Below, piece by piece: positions 14,974-20,629 of a DNA stretch of 25,518 nt. Position 1 is the first letter of the stretch. Each line of letters begins with the position of its first letter. The translations under genes and the position numbers were made by a program. The stretch is taken from assembly GCA_002348705.1 (NCBI GenBank), contig DEAU01000045.1, forward strand, positions 1-25,518. The letters run 5' to 3'. The notes below the pieces were generated by a model. It was not told the DNA's origin, made no database searches, and saw only the letters and a list, made by a program, of their open reading frames with translations. Source of the DNA: Candidatus Neomicrothrix sp. UBA2974. GTDB taxonomy: Bacteria; Actinomycetota; Acidimicrobiia; Acidimicrobiales; MedAcidi-G1.

Positions 14974-14997
14974 GTCGACCGCTCCCCGTCGAATCCC

Positions 14998-15016
14998 GCC
15001 GCCCCAACGGGGCGGC
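14998..15016. repeat. GC-rich perfect hairpin after the transposase remnant
   Basis: GCCGCCCC and GGGGCGGC pair perfectly over 8 bp around AAC, 25 bases after the transposase stop. There is no T tract on either side, so it is not a standard terminator. It may belong to the end of the mobile element or be a small repeat. Confidence 0.4.
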
Positions 15017-15120
15017 ATCGACGCGCCCTTATACCGGTGACCTAGGCCAAGCAACGATGGGCGAGCCGCCGAACACGGCGACCCCAGCCCGCTAGAGGCC
15101 GCACAACCCCCGAAAACCCG

Positions 15121-15145
15121 AAAAGGCAGCGCCAAAAGCGCTGCC
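15121..15145 (-). terminator. Rho-independent terminator of ssrA
   Basis: On the minus strand GGCAGCGC, loop TTTTG and GCGCTGCC form an 8-bp perfect GC-rich stem followed directly by TTTT and a second T run. It lies about 50 bases after the tmRNA 3' end and has the right orientation to end ssrA transcription. Confidence 0.7.
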
Positions 15146-15152
15146 TTCTCGA

Positions 15153-15188
15153 AACTGCGAACACGTGCACGCAAAAACTGCGAACACG
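15153..15188. repeat. Pair of 13-bp direct repeats just downstream of ssrA
   Basis: AACTGCGAACACG occurs at 15153-15165 and again at 15176-15188, a 23-base period, between the tmRNA 3' end and its terminator. Two copies only; no function is evident. Confidence 0.5.
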
Positions 15189-15194
15189 CCCTTG

Positions 15195-15580
15195 TGGAGC
15201 TGGGGGGAATCGAACCCCCGTCCGTCGAAGGGTGACCGTGTGTGCTACGACCATTCCCGAGTGCGTGGCTTGATGGCTGCCACCCCGCCGGGTCGGGCGA
15301 GCCGCGAGGCTCTGCCAAAGGGTCTTTCCCCATTGTCAGCGGTCTTTCACGCCGTCAGCGGTCTGTCCCTGCTGTCTCCACCGCTTCTGTTGCCGGGTTG
15401 CGGTGGACCGACCCCGCGTGCCGTTACCGGTCGCGATGACTCTCGGTCACCTGACTAGGTCAGGCGGCGAGAGCGAGATCGTCCGTTTTGGCGTCTCTGT
15501 TGGTGCCCCGTTTAAGGAGTCTGGGCTACTCCGGTCGCACGGCACGCCCACTGCCGTCGGCGTCGAAACCGATCAGCCCC
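15195..15580 (-). ncRNA. ssrA: Transfer-messenger RNA (tmRNA), one-piece
   Basis: On the minus strand the 5' end at 15580 reads GGGGCTGATCGGTTTCGACG, the near-invariant tmRNA start. The 3' end at 15195-15225 reads GACGGGGGTTCGATTCCCCC followed by CAGCTCCA, giving the T arm and an acceptor stem in which GGGGCTG pairs with CAGCTCC. The discriminator A is 15195 and CCA is not encoded, so it must be added. Length is 386 bases. The mRNA-like part ends in a TGA at 15460-15462; the tag read in frame is GTNRDAKTDDLALAA if the resume codon is GGC at 15505-15507. Downstream, a repeated AGACCGCTGAC lies in the pseudoknot region. tmRNA with SmpB rescues stalled ribosomes and tags the product for ClpXP-type proteases; smpB lies at 17020-17505 and a clpP at 23286. 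Confidence 0.95.
15460..15507 (-). other. tmRNA tag-encoding segment
   Basis: In the frame closed by TGA, the codons give GTNRDAKTDDLALAA. The final LALAA matches the conserved xALAA degron. The upstream limit (Gly codon GGC or the following Thr) is inferred from the usual tag length of 10-18 residues rather than seen directly. Confidence 0.65.
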
Positions 15581-15627
15581 GTGAACAGCGGCTCAAAGTC
15601 GCTAAATGCGAACGTTTAAGTGTTTGA

Positions 15628-16989
15628 TTGTCAAATGTCCGTTCCCCTAAGGGTATCGGCGAGCCGTATCGGGTATTCGGAGAAGCACCGGCTAGGTCCG
15701 TCTGCCAGAATCCTTGGATCCACAACGACCGCGCTAGCTCGTACTCCTTCATACCCTCGCCGATCATGCCGCCAGTGGTTGATCGGGCTGAGGGCTGCAT
15801 CCTGCATCTTGCCGACGGTCGGAAGTTGATTGATGCTGGCGGTGGCGCTGTCGCCGTCAACATTGGACATGGTCGTCACGAAGTGGCCGACGCTGTTGCC
15901 GAGGCCACCCGCCGGGTCTCCTACGTGCTGCCGCCGTGGGTGACGGAGGAGCGCATCGCCCTAGTCGAATTGTTGCGTGAGCGATGGCTGCCGGAGGGTT
16001 TGACCAGAGTGGGGTTCACCAGTGGTGGTTCTGAGTCGGTTGACACTGCGGTGCGCCTCGCTTTGGCTCACCATTCGACCTCCGGACGTCCCGAGCGGCG
16101 AAAAATCATCGGACGTGAGACCTCTTACCATGGACTTACCATGACGGCTCTTGCCATCAGCGGGCATCGGAGCCGTCGAGCCCCCTTAGAACATGTGCTG
16201 GCTGAGTATCCCAAGATGCCGAACCTTGACGCAGAGGGTCTTGAAAAGGTGTTGTGGGACGAAGGCCCAGAGACAGTGGCAGCCGTAATCGCCGAGCCGG
16301 TCGTCGGCGCCACAGCCGGTGCTTTGGTCCCACCCGATGGCTGGTGGGCAGAGGTGCGGGAGCTTTGTGACCGGCATGGGGTTTTGCTCATCGCCGACGA
16401 GGTCATGACTGGATTTGGCCGCACCGGGAAGCGGTTTGGGGTGGACCACTGGGACGTTGTGCCTGACGTGATGGTCGGTGGCAAAGGTCTATCAAGCGGT
16501 TACGCGCCTTTAGGTGGCATTTTCGCCACCGAGGAGGTGGTGGCTCCCATAGCCGCTTCGGGAGAGGGCCTCATGTTCTTTACCTATTCCGCACACTCGG
16601 CGGCCTGCGCGGCCGGGCTAGCAGCACTTCGGATCCTTGACGAGGAGGATCTCGTTACAGCCAGTGCGATAAAGGGTGCTGACTTCCTGCGCCGCCTGCA
16701 GGAGGTAGCCGACGACCCACACGTCTTAGAGGTGCGAGGGCTCGGACTGATGGTTGGAATCGAGTTGGTTCGCGACCGGAATACTGCCGAGCCCTATCCA
16801 GCCATCGAAGGCATGGCATCCCGGGTGGTGGCTGAGGCCATGGACCGTGGCGCCTGGGTTTATCCGGCTGGTGATGGCAACGCGTCTGACGCTCTGTTAC
16901 TTGGTCCACCTTTCACCATTAGTGGTAGCGAGATGGATGAAGTAGCGCGGATCGTCGCTGAGTCGATCTCGGTGGTGTGCGGAACTTGA
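15628..16989 (+). CDS. Class III (PLP-dependent) aminotransferase
   Basis: A fold-type I aminotransferase of the acetylornithine / beta-alanine / omega-amino acid group. Counting from ATG 15628 (453 residues): SGGSES near 132-137 (cofactor phosphate site), LLIADEVMTGFGRTGKRFG with D257 holding the pyridine nitrogen, and VGGKGLSSGYAPLGG with the PLP lysine K286. It ends with the usual C-terminal GPPFTIS...EMDEV region. The true start is uncertain: homology becomes clear only from about ATG 15766 (PPVVDRAEG), and neither start has a good ribosome site. ATG 15628 sits in the ssrA promoter region on the opposite strand. The amino donor cannot be predicted. It separates ssrA from smpB and is convergent with smpB, with 30 bases between. 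Confidence 0.85.
   Translation: MSNVRSPKGIGEPYRVFGEAPARSVCQNPWIHNDRASSYSFIPSPIMPPVVDRAEGCILHLADGRKLIDAGGGAVAVNIGHGRHEVADAVAEATRRVSYVLPPWVTEERIALVELLRERWLPEGLTRVGFTSGGSESVDTAVRLALAHHSTSGRPERRKIIGRETSYHGLTMTALAISGHRSRRAPLEHVLAEYPKMPNLDAEGLEKVLWDEGPETVAAVIAEPVVGATAGALVPPDGWWAEVRELCDRHGVLLIADEVMTGFGRTGKRFGVDHWDVVPDVMVGGKGLSSGYAPLGGIFATEEVVAPIAASGEGLMFFTYSAHSAACAAGLAALRILDEEDLVTASAIKGADFLRRLQEVADDPHVLEVRGLGLMVGIELVRDRNTAEPYPAIEGMASRVVAEAMDRGAWVYPAGDGNASDALLLGPPFTISGSEMDEVARIVAESISVVCGT
15629..15634 (-). promoter_or_regulatory. Candidate -35 element of the ssrA promoter
   Basis: A perfect TTGACA lies on the minus strand 49-54 bases before the tmRNA 5' end. tmRNA 5' ends are made by RNase P, so a start some bases upstream is expected. 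No clear -10 hexamer is found at the ideal distance; A/T-rich CATTTAG lies a little too far. Confidence 0.35.
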
Positions 16990-17019
16990 GAGATCAGAGA
17001 GGACAGCGGAGCGGCCAGT

Positions 17020-17505
17020 TCAGCGCCGCCGGTTTGCTTCCATAGCGCGCTCGGCCTCCCGGTCGGCTTCCTTGCGAGCTAGCGCTTGCCGCCTGTCGTG
17101 CAACTTGCGCCCCCGAGCAAGGGCTATCTCAACCTTTACGTTTCCGGCCTTGAAGTAGAGACGTAGCGGCACCAGCGTCAGACCTTCAAGCGACATCCGG
17201 TTTGTGATCTGACGAATTTCTCTTCGGTGTAGCAGCAACTTCCGGGGCCGATCCGGTTCATGACCCGTCGCCTCGGATCCGCTCATTGCATATGGCGGTA
17301 CGTGCATGCCGATCAGCCAGAGTTCGCCATCCTGTTCGCGGCCGAAGGCTTCACTGATTTGCACATTGGCTTGCCGGATCGATTTCACCTCGCTGCCGCG
17401 TAGCACCAAGCCGGCTTCCCACGAGTCGAGGAGGTCGTAATCGTGCCGCGCCCGCCGGTTAGTGGCGGCGTTGCGTTCCGACATTTCCTCGTTCCTGTTG
17501 CCCAC
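17020..17505 (-). CDS. smpB: SsrA-binding protein SmpB
   Basis: A 161-residue protein with the SmpB fold: NRRARHDYDLLDSWEAGLVLRGSEVKSIRQANVQISEAF at the front, then ELWLIGMHVPPY, RKLLLHRREI, LVPLRLYFKAGNVKVEIALARGRKLHDRRQALARKEADRE and a basic tail. The GSEVKS and KLHDRR stretches are nearly invariant. Length matches the family (about 160). An internal ATG at codon 8 (17484) gives a 154-residue version starting MSERNAATNRRARHDY, closer to many homologues. SmpB binds the tRNA-like part of tmRNA and brings it to stalled ribosomes. Divergent from the Mec-like gene with only about 60 bases between starts. Confidence 0.95.
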   Translation of the reverse strand: MGNRNEEMSERNAATNRRARHDYDLLDSWEAGLVLRGSEVKSIRQANVQISEAFGREQDGELWLIGMHVPPYAMSGSEATGHEPDRPRKLLLHRREIRQITNRMSLEGLTLVPLRLYFKAGNVKVEIALARGRKLHDRRQALARKEADREAERAMEANRRR

Positions 17506-17565
17506 CGGCGCGAGCGTACCGGTCGCCCTCTGGCGCCCCCGGACCTCCCGTTAGCCTTGCTGCTC

Positions 17566-18039
17566 ATGGGACATGCCACAGGAGACGGGTCCGGAAGCGA
17601 CGCTATCGAGGCCCTGACGCTCACTGGCGATGTGTATACGGCGATGGTCGACCGCGCCCTGACCCAGAATCCGTCGGAGGCCTGCGGACTGTTCTCTGGT
17701 AATCCGGGAACCCTGCGGGTCGACGGCTACCACCCGATGGCGAACATGGCCGCTGCCGACGAGGCGTGGAAACTTTATGTGTTGGATGGTCAGGAGATGC
17801 TCCGCGTAGAGGCCGAGGCCGATGATGCTGGTCGAGCGATCATCGGGGTGATGCACAGCCATACTCACACCTCGGCATACCCGTCACCGACCGATGTGGC
17901 TGACGCCGCCCGTTTCGATCCATTTGGCACCTGGGTGTTCATCATCATCTCCCTAAAGCACTCAAGTCCAGTTCTCCGGGCGTACCGGATTATGGGTGGC
18001 GAGATCACTGAGGTGCCGGTCTCCATAGACCACGGCTAG
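17566..18039 (+). CDS. JAMM/MPN+ metallopeptidase, Mec (CysO-cysteine peptidase)-like
   Basis: A 157-residue zinc peptidase. The full JAMM set is visible: E38 (SEACG), H97-S-H99, S107 and D110 in HSHTHTSAYPSPTD. Length matches mycobacterial Mec (about 146). In Mycobacterium, Mec removes cysteine from the C-terminus of the sulfur carrier CysO after CysM has added it. I chose ATG 17566; the frame is open further upstream, but that part overlaps smpB and has no family similarity. It is followed after 84 bases by a CysM-like gene, supporting a role in the sulfur-carrier route to cysteine. No cysO gene is present between or beside them, unlike the mec-cysO-cysM order known from Mycobacterium. Confidence 0.85.
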   Translation: MGHATGDGSGSDAIEALTLTGDVYTAMVDRALTQNPSEACGLFSGNPGTLRVDGYHPMANMAAADEAWKLYVLDGQEMLRVEAEADDAGRAIIGVMHSHTHTSAYPSPTDVADAARFDPFGTWVFIIISLKHSSPVLRAYRIMGGEITEVPVSIDHG

Positions 18040-18123
18040 AATCCCGACCACATCAGTCGGATTTTGGTTCGGTTCCGATTTGCCAGCAGAGTCCGATTTG
18101 TTCGAAGACCCTTTAGCGACACC

Positions 18124-19095
18124 ATGCCCGTATACGCCTCAGTTCTCGACCTAATCGGCGACACGCCGATCGTCGACGTCAGTGAACTCAGCCCCAATCG
18201 GTCGGTTCGCCTGCTCGCCAAACTCGAGGGTCAGAACCCTGCCGGCTCGGTAAAAGATCGAATCGCCTTAGCCATGGTTAGAGAGGCCGAGGCTGATGGA
18301 ACTCTCACGCCAGGCCGGACAATCATCGAACCGTCATCCGGTAATACGGGTATTGCCCTTGCCATGATCGCTCGGGTTCGCGGCTACCACTTGAAGGTCG
18401 TCCTTCCCGAGAATGTCTCGGTCGAACGACGTCAGGCTCTTGAGGTGTTCGGTGCTGAGATTATTTCGTCGCCTGGCGACGAGGGCTCCAACGGAGCGGT
18501 GCGGATGGCCCATCGACTGGCGGATGAGAACCCAGACTGGTTGTTCCTCTACCAGTACGCCAACGAGGCCAATCCGCGCGCCCACTATGAGACGACAGGG
18601 CCAGAGATTCTCCGGGATGTACCCGAGATCACCCACTTTGTGGCTGGCCTCGGCACAAGTGGCACTCTGATGGGCGTAGGCGCCTACCTCAAGGAACAAA
18701 GACCTGATGTGAAAGTACTGGCTGTCGAGCCACCATCCGGAGAGCTGGTTCAGGGGCTGCGCAGCCTTGACGACGGATACGTCCCGCCAGTGTTTGAGAA
18801 GTGGGGTGGTTACGACCTTCTAGATGGAAAGCGCATTGTGCGCCCGCGCGAGTCCATTGAGTACACGCGTCGTCTCGCCGCCGAGTGTGGAATCTTCGCA
18901 GGCCTATCTGCCGGTGCCGCCTTGGCTGGAGCGGTTCGAGTGGCTAGCCGAATCGAAGCCGATCCAAATGCTGGCATCGTGGCGACCGTCGTCTTCGTGG
19001 TATGCGATGGAGGGTGGAAGTATCTCTCGACCGGTGCTTGGACGGCTGATCCTGATGAGGTGGCTGAAAATATAGAGCAATTGATTGTGTTCTGA
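18124..19095 (+). CDS. cysM: Cysteine synthase, CysM-like (sulfur-carrier-dependent type)
   Basis: A 323-residue PLP enzyme, the same length as mycobacterial CysM. The PLP lysine is K44 in NPAGSVKDR; the phosphate loop SSGNTG is at 71-76; HFVAGLGTSGTLMG follows at about 171-184; and the C-terminal GWKYLSTGAW closely matches CysM. R213 in GLRSLDDGYVP aligns with the region where CysM carries the arginine that selects O-phosphoserine over O-acetylserine, so phosphoserine and a thiocarboxylated carrier protein are the likely substrates. The start at ATG 18124 gives MPVYASVLDLIGDTP, the normal N-terminus. The upstream Mec-like gene supports this reading. A plain O-acetylserine sulfhydrylase is the alternative. 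Confidence 0.9.
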   Translation: MPVYASVLDLIGDTPIVDVSELSPNRSVRLLAKLEGQNPAGSVKDRIALAMVREAEADGTLTPGRTIIEPSSGNTGIALAMIARVRGYHLKVVLPENVSVERRQALEVFGAEIISSPGDEGSNGAVRMAHRLADENPDWLFLYQYANEANPRAHYETTGPEILRDVPEITHFVAGLGTSGTLMGVGAYLKEQRPDVKVLAVEPPSGELVQGLRSLDDGYVPPVFEKWGGYDLLDGKRIVRPRESIEYTRRLAAECGIFAGLSAGAALAGAVRVASRIEADPNAGIVATVVFVVCDGGWKYLSTGAWTADPDEVAENIEQLIVF

Positions 19096-19203
19096 TGGAA
19101 TTCCTCTAGATGCCTTTGGCGGGGTCCCACGGGGATCTGGCCCGTCGACCTTCTAGATTTCTTCGGACTCGACGCCGGTCTAGGTTGGTGTCCGGAACAG
19201 TTA

Positions 19204-19209
19204 AGGGAG
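19204..19209 (+). promoter_or_regulatory. Ribosome binding site deciding the GTG start of rph
   Basis: AGGGAG ends five bases before GTG 19215. It favours GTG over the upstream in-frame ATG at 19110, whose extension has no family similarity. Confidence 0.55.
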
Positions 19210-19214
19210 TCCCC

Positions 19215-19952
19215 GTGTCCGAGTCCACCCCCCGCCCCGACGGCCGTGCCGATGACGAACTGCGTCCATTCTCTTTTGAACGTGACTACACGGAGATGGC
19301 AGCTGGTTCCTGCTTAGTGACCTTCGGACGGACACGCGTGCTTTGTACCGCCTCAGTGGGTGACGGAGTTCCCCCATGGTTACGAAACACGGGACGGGGT
19401 TGGGTAACTGCGGAATACTCGATGCTGCCCGGGTCGAGTCCGGAACGGATCCGTCGCCGAACCTCAGGACGTGACCAGGAAATTCAGCGACTTATTGCTC
19501 GTTCGTTACGCGCTGTTGTCGATCTTGGGTCCATGCCGGAGATGGAGATCACTGTCGACTGCGATGTCCTACAGGCCGACGGAGGTACCCGTACTGCGTC
19601 GATTTGCGGCGCATTTGTGGCCATTCACGACGCATTTAGCCGTTTAGTGGCTGCCGGTACTATCACCTCCTCACCCATCCTCGAGGAATTGGCGGCAATT
19701 TCGGTGGGCATCGTCGATGGGACGCCTCGCCTAGACCTCCCCTACGTCGAGGATTCCACCGCCGAAGTTGACTTCAATGTGGTCATGACGGGTTCAGGTC
19801 GGTTCGTCGAGGTTCAAGGCACGGCTGAAGGCCAAGCATTTGAGCGTTCGGAACTGGACGCCCTAGTTGACCTAGCAGCTGAAGGCATTGCCAGGATCGT
19901 TGAAGCGCAGCGAGCCGTGCTGGCTACACCGCCAGCGGTCCGGCCCTCTTAG
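19215..19952 (+). CDS. rph: Ribonuclease PH
   Basis: A 245-residue protein from GTG 19215, close to the usual 238-255. RPDGRADDELRPFSFERDYTEMAAGSCLVTFGRTRVLCTASV is the RNase PH N-terminus. RGWVTAEYSMLPGSSPERIRRR and GRDQEIQRLIARSLRAVVDL cover the phosphate and tRNA contacts. CDVLQADGGTRTASICGAFVA and EVQGTAEGQAF are the conserved core. The enzyme trims tRNA 3' extensions by phosphorolysis as a hexameric ring. That is relevant here because neither ssrA nor the tRNA-Leu encodes its CCA. The next gene, rdgB, follows after 25 bases, the order common in actinobacteria. Confidence 0.95.
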   Translation: MSESTPRPDGRADDELRPFSFERDYTEMAAGSCLVTFGRTRVLCTASVGDGVPPWLRNTGRGWVTAEYSMLPGSSPERIRRRTSGRDQEIQRLIARSLRAVVDLGSMPEMEITVDCDVLQADGGTRTASICGAFVAIHDAFSRLVAAGTITSSPILEELAAISVGIVDGTPRLDLPYVEDSTAEVDFNVVMTGSGRFVEVQGTAEGQAFERSELDALVDLAAEGIARIVEAQRAVLATPPAVRPS

Positions 19953-19977
19953 AGGTCCGCGACCTAAGTGCTTATCG

Positions 19978-20589
19978 ATGCCTAACGGAGCTCTGCCCCG
20001 TTTCGTGGTTGCCAGTGCCAATCCTCACAAGGTTGCCGAAATCGCGCATGTCCTTCATGGTCTAGTTGAGCTTGAACCACGACCAGAATCTGTGGGGGAC
20101 GTCATTGAGGACGGTTTCACACTTGAGGCCAATGCCCGCCTGAAAGCTGTCGCTATTTGCGAGGCTGTGAGCCGACCGGCTATAGCCGACGACACCGGAC
20201 TTGAGGTAGATGTCCTCGATGGCGCCCCTGGCGTGCATTCGGCCCGTTACGCCGCAGATGAGGGAACCGGCAAGGGTGGCGACGACGAGGCCAACCTGAA
20301 GCGACTGCTTCGCGAACTCGCTGACGTGCCTGAGAGTCGGCGAACCGCCCGCTTTCGCACTGTTGCCATGGTGCGGTGGCCTGACGGGAGTGAGTTGGTA
20401 GCGAATGGAACTGTAGAGGGATGGATCGCCATCAAACCGGCGGGTGACGGAGGCTTCGGTTACGACCCAGCATTCATCCCTGTTGAGGGTGACGGCAGAA
20501 CGTTTGCCGAGATGGGAGTTGAAAAGCACGTCTTCTCCCACCGAGGACGGGCTTTTCGTGACTTAGCCCGTCGTCTGGACGTTTCCTGA
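19978..20589 (+). CDS. rdgB: XTP/dITP diphosphatase (RdgB/HAM1 family)
   Basis: A 203-residue nucleotide pyrophosphatase that removes xanthine and inosine triphosphates. Family motifs: FVVASANPHKVAEI (the SxNxxK phosphate loop), EDGFTLEANARLKA, IADDTGLEVDVLDGAPGVHSARYA (metal-binding acidic pair), and GDGGFGYDPAFIP with FAEMGVEKHVFSHRGRAF near the C-terminus. The start at ATG 19978 gives the normal length (E. coli 197) and places the phosphate loop at residue 9; the open frame further upstream lies inside rph. It is convergent with the PAS-GGDEF-EAL gene, with 40 bases between them and no clear terminator. Confidence 0.94.
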   Translation: MPNGALPRFVVASANPHKVAEIAHVLHGLVELEPRPESVGDVIEDGFTLEANARLKAVAICEAVSRPAIADDTGLEVDVLDGAPGVHSARYAADEGTGKGGDDEANLKRLLRELADVPESRRTARFRTVAMVRWPDGSELVANGTVEGWIAIKPAGDGGFGYDPAFIPVEGDGRTFAEMGVEKHVFSHRGRAFRDLARRLDVS

Positions 20590-20629
20590 TTCGCCACAGT
20601 CCCCAGTGCCCCTCTCTAGCAGTGGATCG

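Noticed and set aside
14713..15333. 206-codon minus-strand open frame
   Set aside because: It spans the transposase antisense strand and the tmRNA 3' half; no family similarity.
15335..15364. Two copies of an 11-base repeat considered as a CRISPR or tandem array
   Set aside because: Only two copies, inside tmRNA; most likely part of a pseudoknot. No CRISPR array is seen anywhere in the window.
15165..15458. Plus-strand open frames across ssrA
   Set aside because: Antisense to the tmRNA gene; the apparent WGESNPRPS peptide is only the complement of the T arm.
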